A stretch of 5,336 nucleotides of DNA from Bacteroidales bacterium (GTDB taxonomy: Bacteria > Bacteroidota > Bacteroidia > Bacteroidales > ML635J-15): assembly GCA_017997855.1 (NCBI GenBank), contig JAGOEF010000139.1, forward strand, positions 1 to 5,336. Reading direction: 5' to 3'. Below are positions 1-5,336 of this stretch, one piece after another. The position numbers were made by a program, and so were the translations under genes. Numbering within the stretch: position 1 is the first letter of the stretch; the number at the start of each line of letters is the position of its first letter. The notes under the pieces are model-generated. The model was not told the origin of the DNA. It saw only the letters and a program-made list of their open reading frames with translations, and did no database searches.

Positions 1-1027
1 GAAACCACTGTTTTTTTCCAATGAATTCGTATTTCTGCTGTATGCTGATATTTATAACATCGCTTTGCTGGTAGGGTTCCGCCAGTACGTTCTGTATTGC
101 ATAGCGGTTTGAGTTTATGTAAAGAACACCTTTGAGACCTTCGAAATTTTTACCCTTACGGGGACGAAACGAAATTACAAAGACTGTATCAAGATTCTCG
201 GTAAATATAGTATCCTCGATTTGGAAGAAATATTTATCGGTGCTTCCCCGGCTCACCGGACTCAGATATTTTTTATCGTACACGCTGATCAGGTCGGTGT
301 AGAATGAGAAGGATTGCATTTGTGTGGCCAGCATAAAAAACAGTGGGTTTTTCAATCCCGACATGCGGTTTGCAATTACCACTTCTTTGTTATGGTCGGG
401 AGGAGAAAATTTTCGTTCGCTTACCGATTCCATTAAAAAGAAAAACAGGCTGTCGGCAATCTGCTTGGCCTGATAAAGACTGTTTACCGTACTGTCGGGT
501 AGTGTATCGGCTGCTCCGGTCTTCAGTATCAGTGTGTCGGCAAGACGTGTGGAAGTATCGACCACAGGGAGTGAGGTTATATCGAATGTTGCATACAGCT
601 TGTTATACAAGGTGTAACTAAAGGCTGTTGATTTTTCGGGATTGTTGATTTCGCGGTTTCCGATTACCAATTCAATAATCCGGTGGGCCGGATTTATCCC
701 CGGCAGAACGGTTACTTCGTCGAGGGTTTCGGCCGAAGCCTCTAATGCGATATTCAGGAAGTTTTTTCCGGCAATTTCACTACCGGGAATGGTGTCCTTA
801 ATGTAGCCGATATAGCTGATAATGAGATACCGGATGGGTTCCCGACTTTCAATCGAAAAAATACCATCAAGGTCGGTTGTTGTCCCCTGTTGCCGGTTGT
901 TGTAAACAATATTAACGAAAGCCAGGGCTTCACCCGTCGATTTGTCAGTGATTTTTCCCTTTAGGTAATTCTGCCCGCTGGCGAACAGGGGCAACAGCCA
1001 CAGTACGATAGCGATCAGTCTCTTCAT
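1..1027 (-). CDS. DUF5686 and carboxypeptidase-regulatory-like domain outer membrane protein (N-terminal 342 residues, C-terminus cut by window edge)
   Basis: My own translation from the ATG at 1027 stays open to base 1 (342 codons), so the gene runs off the left edge. Residues 1-18 form a Sec signal peptide (MKRLIAIVLWLLPLFASG) ending before Gln19. Residues about 21-105 form a CarboxypepD_reg-like beta-sandwich: KGKITDKSTGEALAFVNI, then TTTDLDGIFSI and the ISYIGY strand. From about residue 112, AHRIIELVIGNREINNP with FSYTLYNKLY, and later GKNFEGLKGVLYINSNRYAI (293-312), match the DUF5686 family as I know it. Those proteins are usually over 800 residues, so more than half is missing. The family is thought to sit in the outer membrane; its function is not established. 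TonB-dependent receptors share the first domain, but no plug motif follows here. The start lies 5 nt after the stop of the pseudouridine synthase gene, so the two are probably co-transcribed. No Shine-Dalgarno sequence is evident. Confidence 0.85.
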   Translation of the reverse strand, partial: MKRLIAIVLWLLPLFASGQNYLKGKITDKSTGEALAFVNIVYNNRQQGTTTDLDGIFSIESREPIRYLIISYIGYIKDTIPGSEIAGKNFLNIALEASAETLDEVTVLPGINPAHRIIELVIGNREINNPEKSTAFSYTLYNKLYATFDITSLPVVDTSTRLADTLILKTGAADTLPDSTVNSLYQAKQIADSLFFFLMESVSERKFSPPDHNKEVVIANRMSGLKNPLFFMLATQMQSFSFYTDLISVYDKKYLSPVSRGSTDKYFFQIEDTIFTENLDTVFVISFRPRKGKNFEGLKGVLYINSNRYAIQNVLAEPYQQSDVINISIQQKYEFIGKKQWF

Positions 1028-1032
1028 GCCGT

Positions 1033-1854
1033 TTAACGGAAAGATCCCATTTTGAGCATCGCAATCTCGTTTTCGTTCAGAAAACGCCACTTACCCCGGG
1101 GTAGGTCTTTTTTGGTGAGGCCAACATAATACACCCTGTCGAGTTTTTTAATGCGATAGCCGAGGTGTTCAAATATACGCCGTACGATACGGTTCCTGCC
1201 TGAGTGCAACTCAACGCCCAGTTCGCGTTTATCGTCCGAAATGAATTCAATACTGTCGACCTTAATAAAGCCATCTTCGAGTTCGAAGCCTTCACGTACT
1301 TTGTCGAGATCCTCCTTTTTTAGCACTTTATCGAGACCAACCTGATAAATTTTCTTTTTGTTGAACGATGGATGGCTGAGTTTTTTTGCCAACTCACCAT
1401 CGTTGGTAAGCAACAGCAGTCCGGTAGTATCGCGGTCGAGTCGCCCAACAGGATACACCCTTTCGCTGCACGCCGATTTTATCAGGTCGGTAACAATATC
1501 GCGTCCCTGCGGATCGTCGGTAGTGGTAACATAATTTTTAGGTTTATTCAGCAGAATATACACCTTACGTTCCGGCATCAGGCGTTTACCTTTGAAACAA
1601 ACCTCGTCGGACCGGAGAACTTTTACCCCCATATCGGTAACCACCACTCCATTTACGGTTACCAGTCCGTTTTTAATGTGTTCATCGGCATCACGGCGTG
1701 AACAAACGCCTGCATTGGCAATGTACCGGTTTAACCGAATGGAGTCCGATTCCGAAGGAGTCTTTTCTTTTTTTATTGTTTGTGGTTTTGTACTGCGGCG
1801 GAATTCTCCCGGCTTATTATCGTTTCTCCGATTATTGTTTTCCTGTTTTTTCAT
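1033..1854 (-). CDS. rRNA pseudouridine synthase, RsuA/RluB/RluE/RluF family
   Basis: This 273-residue enzyme should isomerise a specific uridine in ribosomal RNA to pseudouridine in the cytoplasm. Residues 1-38 are a charged, Asn/Lys/Arg-rich, probably disordered extension, which is common in Bacteroidota homologues. Residues 39-80 are an S4 RNA-binding domain (RLNRYIANAGVCSRRDADEHI, then GLVTVNGVVV). The catalytic domain follows: LLNKPKNYVTT with DDPQGRDIVTDL (101-124), then GRLDRDTTGLLLLTNDGEL (137-155) with the presumed catalytic Asp140, and HSGRNRIVRRIFEHLG (217-232). Length and domain order are normal and the gene looks intact. The family includes RsuA (16S U516), RluB, RluE and RluF (23S sites). 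I cannot tell which site this one modifies, so no symbol is given, although RluB-type annotation is usual in this phylum. It lies 27 nt downstream of the small lipoprotein gene and 5 nt upstream of the DUF5686 gene. No promoter element is visible in the 27-nt gap. Confidence 0.95.
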   Translation of the reverse strand: MKKQENNNRRNDNKPGEFRRSTKPQTIKKEKTPSESDSIRLNRYIANAGVCSRRDADEHIKNGLVTVNGVVVTDMGVKVLRSDEVCFKGKRLMPERKVYILLNKPKNYVTTTDDPQGRDIVTDLIKSACSERVYPVGRLDRDTTGLLLLTNDGELAKKLSHPSFNKKKIYQVGLDKVLKKEDLDKVREGFELEDGFIKVDSIEFISDDKRELGVELHSGRNRIVRRIFEHLGYRIKKLDRVYYVGLTKKDLPRGKWRFLNENEIAMLKMGSFR

Positions 1855-1881
1855 GCGTAAGCTAAATGTGTTGTGCTGGTA

Positions 1882-2247
1882 TTAATCAGCAGGAATATAG
1901 AATATGTCAATTTCTCCGTAACTCAGCGACAATACCTTCGACGTCAATGTATTAACCCTGAAAGTGTTATTACCCATTGTTAAATATCCGGCATCTTCCG
2001 AAAACGACCAACTGGCAGTGTGGGTTTCACCATTGCTGTAAGTTTTTGTAAGTACCCCATCTTCCGAAAACTGATAAATAACATCGGGAACATCAAGCAC
2101 CTGATTGATGCTGTTGTCAACATACGTGTTTACAACCCATTGGTGTTTGCAAAGGCGCTTGCTAAAGCTTGCTTCACGAATATTATCAGTGGAGCATGAA
2201 CTCATCAGTACCACCGATGCCAGCCATATAATCAGTTGTTTAGCCAT
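1882..2247 (-). CDS. Small lipocalin-like lipoprotein, function unknown
   Basis: I take the ATG at 2247, giving 121 residues, because it begins a textbook lipoprotein signal: MAKQLIIWLASVVLMSSC, with the lipobox Cys at 18. An in-frame ATG at 2310 would put 21 mainly charged residues before the signal and overlap the hydrolase gene by 79 nt, so it is unlikely. The mature part (about 104 residues) is rich in beta-strand patterns: HQWVVNTYV, VIYQFSEDGVLTKTY, ASWSFSEDAGYLTMG, and a final LTSKVLSLSYGEIDIFYI. This W - FsedG - W - Lts-L-L layout resembles the lipocalin-like families of small Bacteroidota lipoproteins. That assignment is inference from pattern, not a recognised hit. The chain should be anchored in the periplasmic or outer membrane leaflet. 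The start overlaps the end of the metallo-hydrolase gene by 16 nt in another frame, suggesting translational coupling, and the pseudouridine synthase gene follows after 27 nt. No ligand or partner can be named. Confidence 0.8.
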   Translation of the reverse strand: MAKQLIIWLASVVLMSSCSTDNIREASFSKRLCKHQWVVNTYVDNSINQVLDVPDVIYQFSEDGVLTKTYSNGETHTASWSFSEDAGYLTMGNNTFRVNTLTSKVLSLSYGEIDIFYIPAD

Positions 2248-3077
2248 TCCTGTAGCGAAAATGTGTTTTCGATGCGTATTCCTTTCTCTGTTTTTTTCAG
2301 CGACGCACATTCGTGGTGCTCATCATGCTGCAAAAATAAGGTGTAATTATTTAACACGGCTTCTTCGAGAAATGCCTGTTTCTCGTTAAGTGCAGTGAGA
2401 GGCGCAATATCGTAGGCTGATATCCACGAAAGGGGAACGAATGCGGCAGCAGGCAACATGTCGCCCGTAAAAATCAGTTTTTTACCGTGATAGTTAACTG
2501 AAACGGCCATCAACCCTGCAGTATGACCATCGAAAAAACGAACTGAGACATTATCAGTAATTGAATTTTCCTGCTCCAAAAGAGTGAGCTTTCCTGCTTC
2601 CTGAACCGGAAGGAAGTTTTCTGTCAGAAACGATGGTTTCTCACGACGGTTTGGTTCCGAAGCCGAGTGAAACTGTTTTTTACTGATGTAATATTGAGCA
2701 TTTTTAAAAGCGGGAACGGTATTCCCATTATTATCGAAACAAGTGTTGCCGCCACAGTGGTCAAAATGGTAATGGGTATTTATCACGTGGCTTATATCTT
2801 CGGGTTTGTAACCGGCACTTTTTAATGAGTCAATCAACGAATAACGGCTGTCGGCCGCATAATGTTTCATTTCTTCGAAGTTCATTTTATCGCCCAGACC
2901 GGTATCGACCAGAATACGGTTTTGCCCGTCATCAATCAGCAAGGCACGGCATGCAAGTTCTACCATGTTGTTTTCGTCGGCCTTATGATACCGGCTCCAC
3001 ATGATTTTGGGCACCACGCCAAACATGGCGCCACCATCTACCCTGAACCGTGGAGTTTCTATACTGAAGAGTTTCAT
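2232..3077 (-). CDS. Metallo-beta-lactamase-fold hydrolase, YtnP/AHL-lactonase-like subfamily
   Basis: This 281-residue protein is a dinuclear-zinc MBL-fold hydrolase, probably cytoplasmic because no signal peptide is visible. The zinc ligands expected in the family are all present: THYHFDH (His102, His104, Asp106, His107), GHTAG (His185), FTGD (Asp206) and LQHDEH (His251). The N-terminal stretch DGGAMFGVVPKIMW (14-27) is characteristic of the branch that includes Bacillus YtnP, a quorum-quenching lactonase. Lactone or ester hydrolysis is therefore a reasonable guess, but the substrate is unknown. The start is the ATG at 3077. An in-frame TTG at 3098 would add seven residues, but it lies within the promoter -7 element and the family normally begins MKLxSIET. 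This is the first gene of a four-gene run with its own promoter just upstream. Its last 16 nt overlap the start of the small lipoprotein gene. Confidence 0.92.
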   Translation of the reverse strand: MKLFSIETPRFRVDGGAMFGVVPKIMWSRYHKADENNMVELACRALLIDDGQNRILVDTGLGDKMNFEEMKHYAADSRYSLIDSLKSAGYKPEDISHVINTHYHFDHCGGNTCFDNNGNTVPAFKNAQYYISKKQFHSASEPNRREKPSFLTENFLPVQEAGKLTLLEQENSITDNVSVRFFDGHTAGLMAVSVNYHGKKLIFTGDMLPAAAFVPLSWISAYDIAPLTALNEKQAFLEEAVLNNYTLFLQHDEHHECASLKKTEKGIRIENTFSLQEWLNN

Positions 3078-3095
3078 GAACGAATAATATGGCTG

Positions 3096-3103
3096 CAAAG
3101 GTA
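3096..3103 (-). promoter_or_regulatory. Bacteroidota-type -7 promoter element (TACCTTTG) of the hydrolase operon
   Basis: The minus strand reads TACCTTTG, a perfect match to the TAnnTTTG element of Bacteroidota housekeeping promoters. It lies 18 nt before the ATG at 3077, so the transcript leader would be only about 10-15 nt. Upstream, about 17 nt away, the minus strand reads TTCGTTT, a possible but weak -33 region. The element sits between a terminator-like hairpin and the first gene of a compact run, where a promoter is expected. Position and sequence support it; the transcription start is inferred. Confidence 0.6.
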
Positions 3104-3143
3104 AGAATAATTCTGATTGTAAACGAAGTCACTGCAATGTCGT

Positions 3144-3177
3144 AAAAGCACAAAGGCCACCCTAGGGCAGCCTTTTC
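3144..3177 (-). terminator. Likely intrinsic terminator of the 348-residue lipoprotein gene
   Basis: On the minus strand the RNA reads AAAGGCUGCC-CUAG-GGUGGCCUUU. That is a 10-bp stem with two adjacent wobble pairs (U-G and G-U) and a four-base loop; the hairpin spans 3152-3175. A short U-run (3144-3147) follows after three bases. It begins about 20 nt after the stop codon at 3197. Read on the plus strand, the two wobbles become C-A mismatches, so the structure favours the minus direction, in agreement with the gene order. It separates this gene from the downstream hydrolase operon. Confidence 0.65.
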
Positions 3178-3196
3178 GTAAAATGTTCAAATAGGA

Positions 3197-4243
3197 TTAG
3201 TTTTTGTACTGGAATGCGATAACATTACCTAAATTACCACTAATATTGGTGGGATTAACAAAACCATCAACGTATTTTACTAACAGGTAAGCACCATCAA
3301 CTTTCGAAATGAAGTATTTGGCTGCATAGGTTTTGCTGTTGTAATCGTATTGAAGTTCAGTTTCAGTAACCGGGGTTCCGGCGGCATAGGCTGCAATGAT
3401 TTCATCAAGGGTAGTGAAGGTGTCGTTGTCAACAAGAACCCAGCCTTCGCAATTGGTGGTAGTTTTGATTACAATAGTATTTGTAGTATTGGTGTGATAT
3501 TTTACACCAATGGTTGTATTCTCGGTTTCTGACACGCGAACATCATTGTAGGTTGCATACGTCGAGGTTACGCTTTGGGTAATAAGAACATTGTTAGAAT
3601 AAGCCGATAAAAGCTTATGCAGAACTACAGTGATGGTGGTGTCTGAATCAAGAACGAAATCAGCCGCATTCAAATCTTGATAACCAGCTTTGGTTACAGA
3701 ATAAGTATAAGTTTCGGGAGCTACAAATTCAAATACATAATCGTTTGCAGTGTTAACTGTTTCTCCAAAAGTAACAATAGCATCGGCAACAGCATTGCCC
3801 TGACCATCGTTCACAATAAAAGTTACATTGTAAGCTTCGTCAACAAACAAAGTGAATTCTTCCGATTCTTCGGTCAGGTTTTTGTCTTTTACAACAAATT
3901 CGTAAACAATTTTCGTTACTCCACCCTGAAAATCAGCAGCAGTGAGAGCAATGTCTAAAGTGTAAGTGTAGCTGGTCTGATCAACAAAACCTGCAGGACC
4001 TTCAACAATGGTCGGGGTAACATCGGAACCTACATACACGTGTTTCCAGATGGTAAATTCGCTGATACCGGCTTCAGCAGTAACGGTAAGTGCAATTTGG
4101 TGGTTGTAATTGCCTTCGGCAGGATTGTGGTACTGCGAAATGTTACCTTCCCATGTAATTGTTGGAGGAATAGGATCTTCGGTACAACTACTCATGGCGA
4201 AAATTGCGGCGGCTACAAATGCGAAAATTTTTAAAGCTTTCAT
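3197..4243 (-). CDS. Lipoprotein with immunoglobulin-like or carboxypeptidase-regulatory-like beta domains, function unknown
   Basis: I do not recognise a named family for this 348-residue protein. Residues 1-20 are a clear lipoprotein signal (hydrophobic FAFVAAAIFA, then MSSC with Cys20). The mature N-terminus reads CTEDPIPP; the acidic pair just after Cys partly resembles the export signal of surface lipoproteins in this phylum, so surface exposure is possible but unproven. Residues about 28-135 look like an Ig-like sandwich (TITWEGNISQY to EEFTLFVDE). Residues about 138-209 resemble a PEGA or carboxypeptidase-regulatory-like repeat: YNVTFIVNDGQGNAVADAIV, then YTYSVTKAGYQDLNAADFVL and TTITVVLH. 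The remaining 140 residues, Thr/Asn/Tyr-rich, match nothing I know and end in NVIAFQYKN. No catalytic motif is visible. The ATG at 4243 follows an A-rich leader without a Shine-Dalgarno sequence. The gene has its own promoter and terminator, so it is probably monocistronic. A role in binding or adhesion would be a guess. Confidence 0.88.
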   Translation of the reverse strand: MKALKIFAFVAAAIFAMSSCTEDPIPPTITWEGNISQYHNPAEGNYNHQIALTVTAEAGISEFTIWKHVYVGSDVTPTIVEGPAGFVDQTSYTYTLDIALTAADFQGGVTKIVYEFVVKDKNLTEESEEFTLFVDEAYNVTFIVNDGQGNAVADAIVTFGETVNTANDYVFEFVAPETYTYSVTKAGYQDLNAADFVLDSDTTITVVLHKLLSAYSNNVLITQSVTSTYATYNDVRVSETENTTIGVKYHTNTTNTIVIKTTTNCEGWVLVDNDTFTTLDEIIAAYAAGTPVTETELQYDYNSKTYAAKYFISKVDGAYLLVKYVDGFVNPTNISGNLGNVIAFQYKN

Positions 4244-4281
4244 TTTTTCAAAATTTAATTAAACATTAATGATTTCGGTTA

Positions 4282-4307
4282 CAAATATATATAATAAAAC
4301 AAAACAA
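4282..4307 (-). promoter_or_regulatory. Bacteroidota-type promoter (-7 TATATTTG, possible -33 TTG) of the 348-residue lipoprotein gene
   Basis: In the 82-bp AT-rich spacer after ubiX, the minus strand carries TATATTTG at 4282-4289, a perfect TAnnTTTG element. A TTG at 4305-4307 lies 15 nt upstream and could be the -33 element, though this spacing is slightly short. Transcription would start around 4275, giving a leader of about 30 nt that is A/T-rich up to the ATG at 4243 (GAAAAAATG). The spacer holds no other structure I can support except the palindrome noted at the ubiX stop. Confidence 0.6.
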
Positions 4308-4320
4308 TAGTGAATTTGTT

Positions 4321-4334
4321 TGTTTTTAAAAACA
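4321..4334. repeat. Perfect 14-bp palindrome over the ubiX stop codon
   Basis: TGTTTTTAAAAACA equals its own reverse complement and contains the ubiX stop codon (TAA, 4326-4328). It lies 13 nt upstream of the possible -33 element of the next gene. It could be a weak stem at the end of the ubiX message or a protein-binding site. In AT-rich DNA it may also be chance, because Cys-Phe-stop codons account for half of it. Confidence 0.3.
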
Positions 4335-4913
4335 TCCCCACGAAAATTTTTCATTTTGAATATCAAGGAGTGAAATTATACGTTCAACAACGGTTTTACA
4401 CAACTCATTTATATCCGTAGGTTTTGAGTAAAACGATGGACTTGCCGGACAAATCACAGCCCCTGCAAGGCAAAGCAGTTCCATGTTCTTTATGTGTATC
4501 AGGTTGTAGGGCGTTTCTCTTAAAACCAAAATTAACTTCCTCCTTTCCTTTAGCATGACGTCGGCAGCACGCGTAATTAAACTATCGGAAACCCCATGTG
4601 CAATACGCCCCATGGTACCCATACTGCATGGTACAATTACCATAGAATCGTAGTTTGAAGAGCCTGACGCGAAGGGTGCAAAAAAGTCGTTGTTTGCAAA
4701 ATGTTTTACATCAGCAAGTGCCGTCACCGGATTGCCTGTTTCGTAAGCATACACTTCTTTTCCTTTTTCGGAACATACAACGGCCAGTCTAGAAATCTCC
4801 ACTTGCTCCCGAAGCTTTTGCAGTGACTCAATCAGCATTTTGGCGTAAATACTTCCGCTGGCTCCGGTAATGGCTATAACTATGGATTGTTTTTGTGGCA
4901 TATTAAAATTCAT
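4326..4913 (-). CDS. ubiX: Flavin prenyltransferase UbiX
   Basis: UbiX joins a dimethylallyl group to reduced FMN, making the prenyl-FMN cofactor used by UbiD-type decarboxylases; it is cytoplasmic. The protein is 195 residues, close to the family norm. The flavin-binding loop is ITGASGSIYAK (15-25). Further signatures are VPCSMGTMGRIAHG (94-107), RAADVMLKERRKLILVLRETP (115-135), IHIKNMELL (139-147) and PASPSFY (156-162). Arg115, Lys122, Glu133, Tyr162 and Arg178 fall at the spacing of the active-site residues Arg122, Lys129, Glu140, Tyr169 and Arg185 that I recall for Pseudomonas UbiX, so it should be active. Two starts are possible. The ATG at 4913 overlaps the upstream gene by 11 nt. The ATG at 4901 gives 191 residues beginning MPQKQ and has A at -3, so it may be the real one. 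Neither has a Shine-Dalgarno sequence. No UbiD partner is in the window. Co-transcription with the upstream outer membrane protein gene is likely. Confidence 0.96.
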   Translation of the reverse strand: MNFNMPQKQSIVIAITGASGSIYAKMLIESLQKLREQVEISRLAVVCSEKGKEVYAYETGNPVTALADVKHFANNDFFAPFASGSSNYDSMVIVPCSMGTMGRIAHGVSDSLITRAADVMLKERRKLILVLRETPYNLIHIKNMELLCLAGAVICPASPSFYSKPTDINELCKTVVERIISLLDIQNEKFSWGCF

Positions 4914-5336
4914 ATAACAGCGAAAATGTCTGCACCCGATTGAATTCCCAGCGTACCCAATAGTATAAATCGGAAACCTGCGGAAATCCTCTGATGGGTA
5001 GCACTGTGTAAGAAAAACGGTAGTCTAGTGCCCAATGCGGTCCAAAATACCAGGTTATTCCGGCATGTGCCCCGATTTCGATTTTACGAAATGCAAATGT
5101 GGCTTCGTTGGGGCCGCTGCCTTCATCCTCGGTGGCGTGAAGCAGGTATCCCAGCGAAAGCCCGGCTTGTAAATGAAGCCGTTGATTGAATTTCAGGTCG
5201 ATGGTTGGCGGTATTTTCAACTTTACCGGCCTGAAACTGAATAAAAACGGTATTTCTATGTAATCGAGTGCAGCCTTGTAGAAAGGGCGTGGCGAATAAA
5301 TCAGATTCGTTGCCTTACTGCCTTTCTGAATGTAGC
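4903..5336 (-). CDS. Outer membrane beta-barrel protein, PF13568-like porin family (C-terminal 143 residues, N-terminus cut by window edge)
   Basis: The frame is open from the right edge (first full codon at 5334) to TAA at 4903-4905. The TTG at 5220 is not the start: the frame upstream encodes YIQKGSKATNLIY, then YKAALDYIEIPFLFSF, which matches the GYxQKGSK and LxYIEIPxL strands of Bacteroidota outer membrane beta-barrel proteins (OMP_b-brl_2, often annotated as porin family or PorT family). Later strands alternate polar and hydrophobic residues: LHLQAGLSLGYLL, IEIGAHAGITWYFG, WALDYRFSYTVLPIRGF. The chain ends FSLLYEF, a final strand with C-terminal Phe as expected for BAM-inserted barrels. 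The signal peptide and first strands lie beyond the window, so the total length is unknown. Nothing ties it specifically to the type IX secretion protein PorT. The gene end overlaps the longer ubiX start by 11 nt, suggesting one transcript. Confidence 0.85.
   Translation of the reverse strand, partial: YIQKGSKATNLIYSPRPFYKAALDYIEIPFLFSFRPVKLKIPPTIDLKFNQRLHLQAGLSLGYLLHATEDEGSGPNEATFAFRKIEIGAHAGITWYFGPHWALDYRFSYTVLPIRGFPQVSDLYYWVRWEFNRVQTFSLLYEF

Noticed and set aside
343..621. Plus-strand open frame of 92 codons
   Set aside because: It lies opposite the DUF5686 gene, whose minus-strand frame is open through the whole region and shows clear domains. The plus-strand product is Cys/Arg-rich with no recognisable pattern.
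1..1027. TonB-dependent receptor reading of the left-edge gene
   Set aside because: The N-terminal regulatory-like domain is shared with SusC-type receptors, but no plug domain follows and the downstream motifs fit DUF5686.
1077..1295. Minus-strand 72-codon frame within the pseudouridine synthase gene
   Set aside because: It is an out-of-frame shadow of the C-terminal catalytic region.
1372..1885. Two plus-strand open frames opposite the pseudouridine synthase gene
   Set aside because: They mirror a highly conserved minus-strand enzyme and give low-complexity products without motifs.
2105..2389. Plus-strand frame opposite the lipoprotein and hydrolase gene junction
   Set aside because: Both opposing minus-strand genes are well supported by a lipobox and zinc-ligand motifs, and the plus product has no features.
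3350..4234. Several short plus-strand frames opposite the 348-residue lipoprotein gene
   Set aside because: They are short, Ser/Phe/Asn-rich mirror products with no promoter on that strand.
4903..5336. Assignment of the barrel protein to the type IX secretion component PorT
   Set aside because: The visible strands match the broad PF13568-like barrel family. No feature specific to PorT/SprT can be identified in the C-terminal part alone.
1..5336. A new multi-gene system such as defence, secretion or a biosynthetic cluster
   Set aside because: The genes are mostly recognisable housekeeping or envelope genes with no toxin, nuclease, transposase, repeat array or other hallmark. Adjacency alone does not support a system.

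Overview
The window looks like an ordinary chromosomal segment from a member of the Bacteroidota, probably Bacteroidales-like. This is inferred from five things seen in the sequence. There is a DUF5686-type outer membrane protein with an N-terminal carboxypeptidase-regulatory-like domain and a PF13568-type outer membrane beta-barrel. There are two lipoproteins with SSC lipoboxes. Two intergenic spaces hold perfect TAnnTTTG (-7) promoter elements. Start codons lack convincing Shine-Dalgarno sequences. The rRNA pseudouridine synthase has the charged, N-rich N-terminal extension common in this phylum. All seven genes lie on the minus strand, so transcription runs from high to low coordinates. I see no credible plus-strand gene, no RNA gene, no mobile element and no CRISPR array.

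Reading in the direction of transcription, the right edge carries the C-terminal 143 residues of an outer membrane beta-barrel protein (4903-5336, cut by the window). It overlaps or abuts ubiX, the flavin prenyltransferase gene (4326-4913). An 82-bp AT-rich spacer with a promoter leads to a stand-alone gene for a 348-residue lipoprotein of unknown function (3197-4243), which is followed by a likely intrinsic terminator (3144-3177).

A second promoter (3096-3103) starts a tightly packed four-gene run. It encodes a YtnP-like metallo-beta-lactamase-fold hydrolase (2232-3077), a small lipocalin-like lipoprotein that overlaps it by 16 nt (1882-2247), an RsuA/RluB-family rRNA pseudouridine synthase (1033-1854), and a DUF5686 outer membrane protein (1-1027, C-terminus beyond the left edge). 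The spacings are -16, 27 and 5 nt, which suggests one transcript.

The genes combine envelope functions (two outer membrane proteins, two lipoproteins) with housekeeping enzymes (prenyl-FMN synthesis, rRNA modification). I find no defence system, biosynthetic cluster or other clearly undescribed system. The least explained genes are the two lipoproteins. The partial genes at both edges are open to the window ends, and their true extents cannot be judged here.
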